Source: Lysobacterales bacterium (lineage in GTDB: Bacteria; Pseudomonadota; Gammaproteobacteria; Xanthomonadales; SZUA-38). Taken from it: a DNA stretch of 64,000 nt. Of this stretch, positions 33,574-43,742 are shown piece after piece. Made by a program: the position numbers and the translations under genes. Each line of letters begins with the position of its first letter. Positions within the stretch are counted from its first letter, which is position 1. The notes beneath the pieces are model-generated. The model saw only the letters and a program-made list of their open reading frames with translations, had not been told where the DNA came from and ran no database searches. The stretch spans positions 1 to 64,000 of the forward strand of contig JANQOZ010000017.1 of NCBI GenBank assembly GCA_028285525.1, read 5' to 3'.

Positions 33574-36500
33574 ATGTTGAAACACGTCCTGTTTTGCGTC
33601 TGTCTTCTTGGCCTGCTGAACACCGGCTTCGCCGAAGACAACGGTTCAGCGAAAGGTTTTGAGTCCGACGAAGCGTCCGGCGAAAGCGCGGGTGCTGACG
33701 ACGAACAGTGGTCGGTGAACGAACCGCCAGGTCCTTCCCGGACCGTCACGATCGATACCCGCGAGATGACCTGGACCAATCTCGACGTGTCCCCGGACGG
33801 CAGCACGCTCGTTTTCGACATGCTGGGAGACCTTTACACCGTGCCTTTGAGCGGCGGGGAGGCCAAGGCCCTGACCGCGGACGTGGCGTGGAACATGCAG
33901 CCGCGCTTCAGTCCCGACGGCGAGCAGATCGTTTTTGTGTCCGACCGCAACGGCGGGGACAACCTTTGGCTGATGGCGGCGAACGGCAGCGGGGAGGCGA
34001 CCGAGCTTACGAGCGATCGCGCCCAGCTGTTTCACAATCCGGCGTGGTCGCCGGACGGTCAGTGGCTGGCTGCCCGCAAGGGCTATGTATCGACGCGCAG
34101 CATTCCGGCCGGAGAGATCTGGCTCGTGCATGCCGGAGGGGGCGGGAAAGGTCTGCAGGTCGTCGAGAGAATCGGCAAGAACCGGGCGCAGAAGAACATT
34201 GCTGAACCAGCGTTCTCGCCCGACGGCCGATACCTCTACTACAGCAAGGACGTCACCGGCGGCGTTGTCTGGCAATACAACAAAGACTCGACCGGGCAGA
34301 TTTTTGCGATTCAGCGCCTGGATCGGGAAACGGGCAAAACGATCCAGGTAGCCGGCGGGCCGGGCGGGGCGATCCGGCCCACGCCGTCGCCGGACGGCAA
34401 GTCGCTCGCTTTCGTCAAGCGCCTGCCAAACATGACCAGCGCGCTGATGGTGAAAAACCTCGAGTCCGGGCTGGAGCGCGCCGTCTTCAAGGGGCTCGAT
34501 CGAGACCTCCAGGAGACCAACGGAGCTCACGGGAACACGCCGGCGTTCGCGTATACGCCTGACGGTCGGTCGCTGGTGTTCTGGGCCGGAGGCAAGATCC
34601 ATCGCGTCGCCGCTGACGGCGGCGAGGCAGAGGTCATCCCGGTATCCGTAAAGGCGGAAAAACAGGTCAGGCCGGCGCTGCGCTTTGCGGTTGATCCGGC
34701 GCCGGACGAGTTCTCGGTCAAGGCCGCCCGTTGGGCGCAGTATTCGCCGGACGGCAGTCAGGTGGTTTTTCAGGCGCTGGGCTACCTCTATGTCCAGGAT
34801 GTGGCGGGCGGCGAGCCCCGCCGGCTGACCCGCCAAAACGAACACTTTGAGTTTTGGCCGAGCTACTCGGCGGACGGCAAAACCATCGTCTACACCACCT
34901 GGCATGACCAGGAACTCGGCAGCGTACGAACCGTCTCCGCGAACGGCGGTCGGAGCCGGACGCTCACCGAGCAGCCGGGGCATTACGTGGAGCCAAGCTT
35001 TTCGGCTGACGGTCGGCGGGTTGTCTACCGCAAGTTTGCCGGCGGTTACCTGCTGTCGTCGCTGTGGTCGGAGCAGCCGGGGCTGTACGTGGTCGATGCG
35101 AAAGGTGGGAAGGCCACGAAGCTCACCGATAAGGGTTTTAATCCGCAGTTTTCCGGCGACGGTAAGCGCGTCTATTTCTCGGAATCGGTGGACGAGACCG
35201 CGCTGGCGCTCAACAGCGTCGACCTTGCTGGGCTCGATGAGCGCAGCCATTTGAAAGGCGGGAAAGCGACCGAGTTCAGTCTGTCACCCGACGGTCAGTG
35301 GGTTGCGTTCACCGAGGGCTACAACGCCTACCTCGCGCCGCTGCCGACCATCGGCAAACAGGTTGACCTGGGCAAAGGCACCGACGCGTATCCGGTGACT
35401 CAGGTCGCGATGCGCTCCGGCGAAGGGCTGCACTGGTCCGGCGACAGCAACACGCTGCACTGGGCCCATGGGGCCACGCTCTACTCGCGAGATCTCGACG
35501 ATGCGTTCAGCTTTGTCGGAGGTCAGTCGGAAGAGACCCTGCCGGAACCGGTGTCGGAAGGCTTCAGCGTCAGCTTTTCAGCCCCGACGGATGTTCCGGA
35601 GGGCACGGTGGCCGTGACCAACGCACGCGTAATTACGATGCGAGACGCCAATCGATTCGAGGAGGTGATCCAGCAGGGCACGGTCCTGGTGAGCGGCAAT
35701 CGCATCACCGCGGTGGGTCCTTCGGACGAGGTTGAAGTCCCTGCGGATGCCTACGTCATCGACGCGACTGGCCACACGGTCATCCCCGGCCTGGTGGACG
35801 TTCACGCTCATGGGGGCATGGCCAGCAACGAGCTGACCCCGCAGCAGAACTGGCAGCAGTACTCCAACCTCTCCTTCGGCGTGACCACCATCCACGATCC
35901 GTCCAACGACACGACGGAGATCTTCTCCCACGCCGAGCTGCGCGAGGCTGGTCTGACCATCGGGCCACGAACGTTCTCGACCGGAACCATTTTGTATGGC
36001 GCCCTGGTTCCGGGCTTCACCGCGGAGATCAGCAGTCTGGACGATGCACGTTTTCACCTGCAGCGCCTGAAGGACATGGGCGCGATCTCGGTCAAAAGCT
36101 ACAACCAGCTGCGCCGGGATTCCCGCCAGCAGGTGATTGCGGCCGGGCAGGAGCTGGGGATTATGGTTGTGCCGGAGGGCGGCGCAAAGTGGCAGCACAA
36201 TCTCACCCATATCGTCGACGGTCATACCGGGCTGGAGCATGCGGTGCCGGTGGCCCATATCTACGACGACGTCAAGCAGCTCTGGTCGCAAACCGACGTC
36301 GCGTACACCCCGACGTTTGGTGTGGCCTATGGCGGCATCAGCGGTGAGAACTATTTCTATGACCGGGACCAGGTCTGGAAAAACCCGCGGCTGCTGCGCT
36401 ATACGCCCAAGACGTTCCTGCTGCCGAGAGCCATCCGGCGGCAGCGTGCGCCGGATGAACACTACAACCATGTCTGGGTTGCCGAGCATGCCAAAGCGTT

Positions 36501-36924
36501 GCGAGACATGGGCGTTGGCGTCCAGATCGGCGCACACGGCCAGCGGGAGGGTCTGGCGGCCCACTGGGAGATGTGGATGATGCATCAGGGCGGCTTCACG
36601 GCCTGGGAGGCGCTGCGCGGCGCCACCATCGACGGCGCGCGCTACATCGGGCTCGACAAGTCGCTGGGGTCGCTGGAGGTTGGCAAGCTGGCGGACCTCG
36701 TGATCATCGAAGGGAATCCGCTGGACAATCTGCGTCAGTCCGAAATGGTGGCGTACACGATGGTCAACGGCCGCGTCTACGAGGCGGCGACCATGAACGA
36801 GGTGGGCAACCATCAACGTGAGCGGGCGCCGTTTTTCTTTGAGCTGGAGGGCGGTGAGGCGTTTCCGCTGGCGGCGCAGCAGGCGCTGCTGAAGAAACAG
36901 CGGGCGTATCACTGGCGGCACTAG
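33574..36924 (+). CDS. Secreted TolB-like propeller fused to amidohydrolase
   Basis: Encodes 1116 residues. MLKHVLFCVCLLGLLNTGFA is the signal peptide. Residues about 60-660 are repeated TolB/DPP4-style propeller blades (FSPDGEQIVFVSDRNGG, WSPDGQWLAARKG, FSADGRRVVYRK). From about 680 the amidohydrolase fold begins, with the metal pair in VDVHAHGG, a candidate carboxylated Lys in ISVKSYNQLRR, His in VDGHTGLEHAV and the C-terminal LADLVIIEGNPLDNL. This fusion is known in marine bacteria; its substrate (peptide-like or cyclic amide) is not established. It is predicted periplasmic. Confidence 0.92.
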   Translation: MLKHVLFCVCLLGLLNTGFAEDNGSAKGFESDEASGESAGADDEQWSVNEPPGPSRTVTIDTREMTWTNLDVSPDGSTLVFDMLGDLYTVPLSGGEAKALTADVAWNMQPRFSPDGEQIVFVSDRNGGDNLWLMAANGSGEATELTSDRAQLFHNPAWSPDGQWLAARKGYVSTRSIPAGEIWLVHAGGGGKGLQVVERIGKNRAQKNIAEPAFSPDGRYLYYSKDVTGGVVWQYNKDSTGQIFAIQRLDRETGKTIQVAGGPGGAIRPTPSPDGKSLAFVKRLPNMTSALMVKNLESGLERAVFKGLDRDLQETNGAHGNTPAFAYTPDGRSLVFWAGGKIHRVAADGGEAEVIPVSVKAEKQVRPALRFAVDPAPDEFSVKAARWAQYSPDGSQVVFQALGYLYVQDVAGGEPRRLTRQNEHFEFWPSYSADGKTIVYTTWHDQELGSVRTVSANGGRSRTLTEQPGHYVEPSFSADGRRVVYRKFAGGYLLSSLWSEQPGLYVVDAKGGKATKLTDKGFNPQFSGDGKRVYFSESVDETALALNSVDLAGLDERSHLKGGKATEFSLSPDGQWVAFTEGYNAYLAPLPTIGKQVDLGKGTDAYPVTQVAMRSGEGLHWSGDSNTLHWAHGATLYSRDLDDAFSFVGGQSEETLPEPVSEGFSVSFSAPTDVPEGTVAVTNARVITMRDANRFEEVIQQGTVLVSGNRITAVGPSDEVEVPADAYVIDATGHTVIPGLVDVHAHGGMASNELTPQQNWQQYSNLSFGVTTIHDPSNDTTEIFSHAELREAGLTIGPRTFSTGTILYGALVPGFTAEISSLDDARFHLQRLKDMGAISVKSYNQLRRDSRQQVIAAGQELGIMVVPEGGAKWQHNLTHIVDGHTGLEHAVPVAHIYDDVKQLWSQTDVAYTPTFGVAYGGISGENYFYDRDQVWKNPRLLRYTPKTFLLPRAIRRQRAPDEHYNHVWVAEHAKALRDMGVGVQIGAHGQREGLAAHWEMWMMHQGGFTAWEALRGATIDGARYIGLDKSLGSLEVGKLADLVIIEGNPLDNLRQSEMVAYTMVNGRVYEAATMNEVGNHQRERAPFFFELEGGEAFPLAAQQALLKKQRAYHWRH

Positions 36925-36944
36925 AGGGTTCGGTCAGGGCTGCC

Positions 36945-37967
36945 TCAGGCCGCTGTGGTCACCTCAAGCGGCCGGTCGCACGAATGCAGCCGGTTGCGGC
37001 CACGGCGCTTCGCTTCGTAGAGCGCGTCATCAGCGCGCTTGTAGAGCCCGTCGCGGGTTTCGCCGGCGTGGTACTCAGCCAGGCCGAAGGAGGCCGTGAC
37101 GGTCGACCCGCCTGATTCGTCGCTCGGCCCGTAGCTGAGTTCGGAAATCGCCAATCGAAGGCGCTCTGCCAGCTTGCGGGCCTGCTCGAGGTTCGACATC
37201 GCGGCGACCACCACAAACTCCTCGCCACCGGCACGAAAACAGGAGTCGGCTGGACGGATGTTGGCCTGGATAGCCCGCGCCACGTCACACAGTACGGTGT
37301 CGCCCACCGTATGGCCGTAGCTGTCGTTGACGATCTTAAAGTGGTCCAGATCCACCATAATCAGCACAAAACCCGCTTTGCCCTTGTCGGCAGCCTCGAT
37401 CACGCTGTCGAGGGTCTGGTCCAGGGCGCGGCGGTTGCCGGCGCCGGTCAGTGGGTCGGTGAGGGTAATCACCTGCAGCTCACGACGTTGCTTAGTGGTC
37501 AGCACGGCAAACGCAATCGACAGAGAAATGGTGACGCCGAGAGAGGTCAGGAACACCGCCACCTCAGCGCCGCTGCGGCCCTTAAAAACGACCGGCATGA
37601 TCAGCATGATCGCCACCACCGCGGTGATCGCCGCTTCCCGCGGTTTGAGCAGGTAGAACAGCGCGATGGTCGCTGGATACATCCAGATGATCTGGTTGCC
37701 GCCCTTGACGCTCACCGAGATAACCGCGGTAACAATCGCCACCATGGCCATACAGGCACTGGCCAACCGGACCGATCGTTTGACGTAAACCAGCCGCATA
37801 ATCAGCACAAAGCCGATTACCGCGACCATATCGAGAACCGCCACCGCGTAGCTGCCTTCGATGAGGCGGTACACGGCCATCGGCCCAATACCCACCACCC
37901 CGGACAGGGCAAGCAGTATCGGGGGCTGTTCCTCCAATGTGAGCTTACGTAATTTCACGAACCGCAT
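36945..37967 (-). CDS. Membrane diguanylate cyclase (GGDEF)
   Basis: Encodes 340 residues from the ATG at 37967, which has AAGGAA at a good distance; a GTG at 38033 would add 22 residues. About six transmembrane helices form the N-terminal half, without a recognised sensor family. The GGDEF domain starts with LTDPLTGAGNRRALDQ and holds the active motif RAGGEEFVV. An inhibitory site RPAD lies five residues before it, so product feedback is likely. It makes c-di-GMP from two GTP and is convergent with the amidohydrolase gene. Confidence 0.93.
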   Translation of the reverse strand: MRFVKLRKLTLEEQPPILLALSGVVGIGPMAVYRLIEGSYAVAVLDMVAVIGFVLIMRLVYVKRSVRLASACMAMVAIVTAVISVSVKGGNQIIWMYPATIALFYLLKPREAAITAVVAIMLIMPVVFKGRSGAEVAVFLTSLGVTISLSIAFAVLTTKQRRELQVITLTDPLTGAGNRRALDQTLDSVIEAADKGKAGFVLIMVDLDHFKIVNDSYGHTVGDTVLCDVARAIQANIRPADSCFRAGGEEFVVVAAMSNLEQARKLAERLRLAISELSYGPSDESGGSTVTASFGLAEYHAGETRDGLYKRADDALYEAKRRGRNRLHSCDRPLEVTTAA

Positions 37968-38176
37968 ATCGGCCAATTCCTTTTCGCCTTTACTCAACAG
38001 GCGGATTTTGAGCTGGGAATCGACCCACGCCACAAAGGTTCACACCACAATCTCCTGCCGGGCGTCGCACACCGACGTTACGCGGTGAGGTTTAGCGGGA
38101 GTTTCTCCGTTCACTATTGTGCGATTAGGCCGTTTTGCGGCGTTCTTTTTTACAGGCAAGCCGTAGGAGTTGACTG

Positions 38177-39748
38177 ATGAGGCAGCACTTTTTTGGAAAG
38201 GTTTTTCTATTGGCGAGCGTCTTCGCTGCGGCTGCAGCCGGCGCCGAGACGCTCGACGAACGTCTGATCGAAGCGGTTCAGTGGGGTGACGTACAGGCCG
38301 TCCAGCAGCTGCTGGCCGACGGTGCGGACCCCAACAGCACCGTGCGCCAGCGGACCGCGCTCAGCTGGGCGGTGCAGGGCGACAGCGGCGAGGTGGTGCA
38401 GCAGCTGTTGAGCGCGGGGGCGGACCCCAACCTGACCGACCAACAGGGCAACAACGCGCTGTCCTGGGCGGCCCAGCTGGGCAAGGCTGCGCTGATCGCA
38501 CCCCTGGCTGCAGCGGGTGCCGCGGTCAACGAGCAGAATTCCGCGGGCAATACGCCGGTGCTGACCGCCGTGTCCGACGACAACCTGGCCGTGCTGTCCG
38601 CGCTGGTCGAAGTGGGAGCGGATATGAACGCCGTCAATGTCGACGGGGCAACGCCGGCGCTGATGGCCGTGCAGGGCTATGCGTCTGATGCGGCCGCCAC
38701 GCTGGCGCTGCTGGCTAAAGGTGGCGCTGACCTGGACCTGGGCGATCGCTACTACACGCCGCTGACCTTTACTGCGGAGCAGGGCAACGAAGCGGGTGTG
38801 GCGGCGCTGCTTGACGCCGGCGCGGATCCCAACGCGGGTGTTGACGGGAAATACCCGCTGATCAAAGGCGCCAGCTCAGCCGCGATTGTGGGTCGACTGC
38901 TCCTGGCCGGCGCCAACCCCAACGTCAAGAATGGCTGGGGAGAGCCGGCGCTGTTCAGCGTCATCGACTACGGCACGCCGAAGCTGGTGCAGGCGATGAT
39001 CGACGCGGGTGCGGATGTCACCACACCCTCCGATGAGGGGCAGACGCCGCTTGATCGGGCCCGGGCTCAGGGCATGGAGGACATCGAGGCCGTGCTGCTG
39101 ACCGCCGGTGCCGGCGGCGGGTCGGATGAGGCCAGCGAACCAACCGCGGCGGCTGACACCGGTCTCATGGCGAACATACCCACCGGCGAGCTGGCTGAGA
39201 TGCCCAAGCTCGGCATGGTCACCGTGATGGGCGGCGCTGGTGGTGGGATCACCTATTTCTCGTCCAGCAACCTCGCAGAGCTCACAGCGTTCTACCAGGA
39301 CCTCCTGGCCGAGCGAGGCTGGAGCGCCGCCGGTGATCTAACTACCGACAACGCGACCTACCTGTCCGGCAGCTACACGCGCAGCGGAGAAAGCCTGAGC
39401 CTGTATTTGAGCCAGAATGACAGCGACGAGGATCGACGGGTGATGGTGTCCCTGACGCCGCACGGTTCCGCAAAGCCAGCAGATCTCCCCAGGGTTTCCG
39501 GTGCATCGATTCTCTATGAGGGCCCGGCCACGGCGATCTACGTGTCGGAACTCAGCGTCGCCGCGGTGAGCCAGGAAACGTTATCCCTGCTGACCCAGGC
39601 GGGCTGGAACGGCGCGGCCACGGTGGAAACTGAGACGATGCAGGTGCTGACCCTGGACCGGAGCGGCATCAGGCTCACGGCGCAGGTCTCACAGGCGCCG
39701 GCGCAGGGCAACAAGACAACCATTCAGTACAGCGTGGTGAAACAGTAG
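38177..39748 (+). CDS. Secreted ankyrin-repeat protein with extra C-terminal domain
   Basis: Encodes 523 residues. A signal peptide (about 1-22, ending AAAAGA) is followed by eight or so ankyrin repeats (about 30-315; typical blocks VQQLLADGADPNSTV, VVQQLLSAGADPNLTD). After a low-complexity linker, the last 200 residues (from about 335) form an unrecognised domain with ITYFSSSNLAELTAFYQDLL, recalling periplasmic YP-type domains that bind nothing known. It probably mediates protein contacts in the periplasm. Confidence 0.82.
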   Translation: MRQHFFGKVFLLASVFAAAAAGAETLDERLIEAVQWGDVQAVQQLLADGADPNSTVRQRTALSWAVQGDSGEVVQQLLSAGADPNLTDQQGNNALSWAAQLGKAALIAPLAAAGAAVNEQNSAGNTPVLTAVSDDNLAVLSALVEVGADMNAVNVDGATPALMAVQGYASDAAATLALLAKGGADLDLGDRYYTPLTFTAEQGNEAGVAALLDAGADPNAGVDGKYPLIKGASSAAIVGRLLLAGANPNVKNGWGEPALFSVIDYGTPKLVQAMIDAGADVTTPSDEGQTPLDRARAQGMEDIEAVLLTAGAGGGSDEASEPTAAADTGLMANIPTGELAEMPKLGMVTVMGGAGGGITYFSSSNLAELTAFYQDLLAERGWSAAGDLTTDNATYLSGSYTRSGESLSLYLSQNDSDEDRRVMVSLTPHGSAKPADLPRVSGASILYEGPATAIYVSELSVAAVSQETLSLLTQAGWNGAATVETETMQVLTLDRSGIRLTAQVSQAPAQGNKTTIQYSVVKQ

Positions 39749-39761
39749 GCGAAGCGGCCAG

Positions 39762-41069
39762 CTAACAAAAATAGGATCGAGCGGAGATGCCGAGCTCACC
39801 GTCGGTGAAGTCTTTGACGATCTGCCGCTTCTTGGCGTCGCTGCTCAGGTCCAGCGCACCCGGCCGGCCGAAGGCCAGTCCGTCTTCGTCCAGCATTCTC
39901 CACACGACGGGTTTGAGGTGCTTGGAGCGGGAGTCACTGATGACCACGCCGCATTCCTTGCTCGAGAGCCGCACCGTCGTCCCGGCCGGATAGATTCCGA
40001 TCGCCGAGATGAACGACTCCACCAGCCCTCGCTGGAAGTGTGTGCCGCGCAGGGCGTAGAGCTGTTTGACCGCCTGTGACACCGGCAGGGCGGTGCGGTA
40101 GGGGCTGTTGGTGATCATGGCCTCGAAACAGTCCGCGATGCGGGCAATTCGGGCGTACAGGTCGATCATCCGGCCCTTGAGACTCTGCGGATAGCCGCTG
40201 CCGTCGAGGTGTTCGTGATGCTGCGCGACCATCGCCAGCACGGCAGGGTCGAGCTCGTCGCCGGATTCGAGCAGCTCCAGGCTGAACGCAACGTGTTCGC
40301 GAATCACGCCAAGCTCCCAGTGGCTCAGGCTGCCGGGCCGTTCCAGCAGCTCGCTGGGCAGCTTCTCCCGCCCGAGGTCACACAGCGTGGCGCCGAGGCC
40401 GAGGAGCGTCAGGTCATCCGCCGGCAGGCCGATCTGGCGGCCAAGCGCCATCGCCCAGACGGCCATGTTCACACAGTGACGAAGCGTGTAGGGGATCTGC
40501 TTGCGGCCCATGGCCAAGCCAATGGCCGCATCGGGGTTGCGGATCAGGCTCCGGGCCAACTCTTTGGTGGCGCTGCTGATCGCGCGAAAATTGATCGCCT
40601 CGCCGCTCGCGATCGACTCCACCGCAAAGGCAATGGAGGCCTCGAGATCCGCTACCGCTACCCGGGCATCGCTAAGCTCTTTCGAAACCGGCACCGAGTC
40701 CACGTGGCGCACCACCTGGATTTCGCGCTGGCCCGGCGGCGTTTTTCCCTTGACCCATTCATCAAGCCTGCGTCGGGAATGAAACTTCACCTTGCCGGCG
40801 ATGCTGCCCAGGTCCTGCTCTTCCGATTCCTCGGCGGGCGCGAGCGCAATTGCCTCGCGGGGGATGTTTTCGGTGGACAGGCGCTGGCTGACAAACACGT
40901 AACGACAGGTTTTGCGCAGTCGCTGGATGTCCTCGGGGCTTTCGATCCACATGCCTTGCAGAGAAAACGGCGACTCCTCCCAGGGGCGGTCCAGGCGAGC
41001 GACATACATGCCGATTTTCAGATTCTCGACGCTGACCCGAACGTCAGCGTCGTCCTGCTGCTGTGCCAT
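39762..41069 (-). CDS. HD-GYP-like protein with N-terminal DUF3391, HD motif altered
   Basis: Encodes 435 residues. The start (VSVENLKIGMYVARLDRPW) is a DUF3391 domain. The HD-GYP core contains RHCVNMAVWAMALG, QHHEHLDGSGYPQ, and ARIARIADCFEAMI. In active enzymes the HD motif reads LLHDIGK; here it is TLCDLGREKLP, so the metal-binding His has become Cys, while HHE-xx-DGSGYP is kept. c-di-GMP phosphodiesterase activity is therefore doubtful and it may be a binding protein. It is the last gene of the c-di-GMP cluster. Confidence 0.88.
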   Translation of the reverse strand: MAQQQDDADVRVSVENLKIGMYVARLDRPWEESPFSLQGMWIESPEDIQRLRKTCRYVFVSQRLSTENIPREAIALAPAEESEEQDLGSIAGKVKFHSRRRLDEWVKGKTPPGQREIQVVRHVDSVPVSKELSDARVAVADLEASIAFAVESIASGEAINFRAISSATKELARSLIRNPDAAIGLAMGRKQIPYTLRHCVNMAVWAMALGRQIGLPADDLTLLGLGATLCDLGREKLPSELLERPGSLSHWELGVIREHVAFSLELLESGDELDPAVLAMVAQHHEHLDGSGYPQSLKGRMIDLYARIARIADCFEAMITNSPYRTALPVSQAVKQLYALRGTHFQRGLVESFISAIGIYPAGTTVRLSSKECGVVISDSRSKHLKPVVWRMLDEDGLAFGRPGALDLSSDAKKRQIVKDFTDGELGISARSYFC

Positions 41070-41165
41070 GAAATACCCGCAACCGAGACTGGCGCTATTA
41101 GACCATAACCGTCTCGCCGTGGTGAGGGGCCCACTCGCGGCCCACCAGCGGCCGCTTGTGGCCTC

Positions 41166-43742
41166 TTACGGACAGTCGGGCAGGCCGTCCAGCAGCGTCA
41201 GCCGCTCCAGCGCGATGGTGCCGGAGCCGAAACCCTCAAGCTCAGAATCGTAGCTGACGCTCGCGCCGGTGCAGCCAAAGTCAAAGGTGAGGGTGCCCCA
41301 GGCCTCAAAGCGCACCTCGGCGGGATCGAAGTCGTCGCCGAAGCGGCCGCCCGAGCTGATCAGCGCTTCGCTCACGGTCAGGGTGGTGCCGTCGAGCACG
41401 CCGTCAGAGAAAATCCAGGCCTGGTTGCCGTTCTGGTCATAGGTAAACCAGTACACCAGCGCCCGGGTGTTGCTCAGGGCCTCGACCACAAACCCTTCGC
41501 CGCTGCGCTGTGCGTTGAACCAGGAGCCGCTGATGTTCGCTGCGGCGGCGCCTTTTTCGGCCGACTGGCCGCAAGGCAGGCCGGCCAGTTCCGTCAGGCG
41601 GATGAGCTCCTGGCGTCGGTTGCGCACGTCCACGTTGTGGCGCATGCCGGCGCTGACGCAGTCGCCCCAGATAAAGCTGGCGCTGCCCGTGTTGGTGAGC
41701 ACCACCTGGTCGGGGTCAAAGTCGGGACCGAATATGCCGCCGCGAGCTTCCAGCAGCTCGGGGAAATAGAGCTCGTTGCCGCGAACCTCTCCCGTCCCGA
41801 TGAACCACCGCTGCTGTCCCTGCTCGTTGTAGCTGAACCAGTAGACGACCGCGCGGTCTTCAGCGAGGATCTCGATCAGAAAACCCTCGCCGTCTCGCGC
41901 CGGGTCAAACCAGGCGGCGCTGATGCCAGGCTCCAGCACAAACGGCGCCGCCACCGGTTGATCGGTCACGGTGAAGCTCAGCTGGTTATCCCGTCCGCCG
42001 GCGTCGCCGGTTTCTCCGCTGGCATTCTCGTAGCCCTGCCAGCTGCCGTCTCCCCAGTCCACGGGGGTGGCGGGGTCAGCATCGGTGCGCAGTCCGACCA
42101 GGTCCCTGGCATCGATGCCAAGCGTTGTGGTCGTGTCGCCGCTGACGGCGGCGCCCAGGTCTTCGGAGCGCAGCGTGAGGCTGATCGCCGCGGCGTCGTC
42201 CCGGTAGCGATAGTAACCCTGCACCCCGGCCCCTGGCTGATCGAGCCAGCGCAGACCGCCGACAACCGGGTCGGCGGTTGCCTCGCCGACACGGAGCTGC
42301 GTGGTGACCGAAAGCTGCGTGAGGCTTTGGCCGGGCAGGGCGGTGACGGAACCCTGGTTGTTGCGCCAGCGCATCGGTTTGTCGAAAGCCACCCAGAGCT
42401 CGTAAGGCTGATCCAGCGCCAGCGGGCGCAGCTGATTGAAGTAGAGCGTCCGCGAGGTGGGGCTGGTCACGTCCCACTCGGCGTCGGCCACAACCGCGCC
42501 AGACGCCGGCTCGACCCAGCGGACCGCGGTCACCGAGGGCGGGCCGGCCTGATGGTAGTAGGCAATCGGAAAGGTTCGGCCGAGGTTTTCCCGCACCCGC
42601 TGTATCTCCGATTCCGGCAGGATGAATCCGTCGTTGCAGTTGCTGGCAAAACCGCCGTAGTCGGCGCTGCAGCCGGGCAGGTCCGGATGGGCGTCGGGGT
42701 TTAAATTCCCGGATGGCTCGATCTCCAGCGTCCAGCTCGGTACCTGAAAGGTTTCCGCGAAGTACTCGTCGGTCGAGCCGATCCCGCGTCCGGGTCCGCT
42801 CGGAACATCGACGTAGAACTTGTCTCCCGGCAGGCTGCGGTGAAAGTTACTGAAGTCGGACAGCAGCGCGCCCTGTATCTGGTTCCGTCGGACGTTGTCG
42901 GTGAGCACTGAAAAATGCACCTGGCTGAAGGAGTGCACGTCGGTGTACATCCTGAGCCGATCGGCGGGGCCGAGCTCGGCGGACGCAACCATCGCCTCGG
43001 TTTCCGCTTCTGAGGTGGGGCCGGTGCCGTGATAGACCAGCGAGGTCTGGTTGCTCGAGCTCGACCCGGAGGTCGCCCAGAAGGGCGGGTTGTTGCGATT
43101 CAGGTCGACGCCCAGCAGGTAGTCGGCCACGCTAAGCAGATCCTCGTCGACGTCCCGCATATTTTTGCGGCGCATCCGCCCGTCGCGGGGGGACCCGCCG
43201 TTGAGCTGAACCTGGATCGGGAACCGCTGCGTCTGCAGAAACCCGTCGACGTTCAGCACCGGGGTCAGCACCATGTTGAGGTTGTCCAGCAGATAGCGGT
43301 GGAGAAATTGGTCATCCTGCTCTGCCACCAGCTGCTCCATGATGCCTGTGAGCACCTCGGGCGACTGCCATTCGCGCGCATGGATGGTGCCCTGCGTCAG
43401 GATGGCGCCTTCGGGAAGCCCGGTGGCGGTCAGGCTGTTGGCGTCGCCAAGCTGGTAGGTCCAGATGTCGCGGCCGCGGTGCGTTTGTCCGACCACCGTA
43501 CCGCTGACCACATCGTTGTCGGCCATGAGCGACTGGTGGCGCTCAAACAGGCCGGCGTAGGTTCGAAAGCCGGCGAAGGGCAGGGAGGTGTCGACCGGCA
43601 CCGGGACGGGAAACCCGAGCCCGAGGGTGCCGGCCTCTTCGGTCCATTCCGTCAGGACCTGAGCCGCGGCGGCTCCCGGTGCCAGTAGGGCCGCAGCCAG
43701 CAGGCAGGCGGCGCAGGACGGGTGGCTGTCGATGCGGCTCAT
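41166..43742 (-). CDS. Secreted M14 zinc carboxypeptidase with two GEGF domains
   Basis: Encodes 858 residues from the ATG at 43742. Upstream frame is rejected because the ATG overlaps the previous gene's stop as ATGA. Signal peptide is about 1-27. The M14 domain shows zinc ligands in HAREWQSPE (H and E) and DVHSFSQVH, and the catalytic Glu in LEIEPSG. A middle beta-rich region follows, then two GEGF-type domains (about 608-728 with AAWFDPARDGEGFLIEIL and 741-858 with GSWFNAQRSGEGFVVEAL). It should remove C-terminal residues from peptides outside the cytoplasm. It is translationally coupled to the upstream hypothetical gene. Confidence 0.9.
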   Translation of the reverse strand: MSRIDSHPSCAACLLAAALLAPGAAAAQVLTEWTEEAGTLGLGFPVPVPVDTSLPFAGFRTYAGLFERHQSLMADNDVVSGTVVGQTHRGRDIWTYQLGDANSLTATGLPEGAILTQGTIHAREWQSPEVLTGIMEQLVAEQDDQFLHRYLLDNLNMVLTPVLNVDGFLQTQRFPIQVQLNGGSPRDGRMRRKNMRDVDEDLLSVADYLLGVDLNRNNPPFWATSGSSSSNQTSLVYHGTGPTSEAETEAMVASAELGPADRLRMYTDVHSFSQVHFSVLTDNVRRNQIQGALLSDFSNFHRSLPGDKFYVDVPSGPGRGIGSTDEYFAETFQVPSWTLEIEPSGNLNPDAHPDLPGCSADYGGFASNCNDGFILPESEIQRVRENLGRTFPIAYYHQAGPPSVTAVRWVEPASGAVVADAEWDVTSPTSRTLYFNQLRPLALDQPYELWVAFDKPMRWRNNQGSVTALPGQSLTQLSVTTQLRVGEATADPVVGGLRWLDQPGAGVQGYYRYRDDAAAISLTLRSEDLGAAVSGDTTTTLGIDARDLVGLRTDADPATPVDWGDGSWQGYENASGETGDAGGRDNQLSFTVTDQPVAAPFVLEPGISAAWFDPARDGEGFLIEILAEDRAVVYWFSYNEQGQQRWFIGTGEVRGNELYFPELLEARGGIFGPDFDPDQVVLTNTGSASFIWGDCVSAGMRHNVDVRNRRQELIRLTELAGLPCGQSAEKGAAAANISGSWFNAQRSGEGFVVEALSNTRALVYWFTYDQNGNQAWIFSDGVLDGTTLTVSEALISSGGRFGDDFDPAEVRFEAWGTLTFDFGCTGASVSYDSELEGFGSGTIALERLTLLDGLPDCP

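Noticed and set aside
33646..36921. Two long antisense open frames (33646-35250 and 35578-36921)
   Set aside because: They lie opposite the propeller-amidohydrolase and have no recognisable motif; they reflect high GC codon usage.
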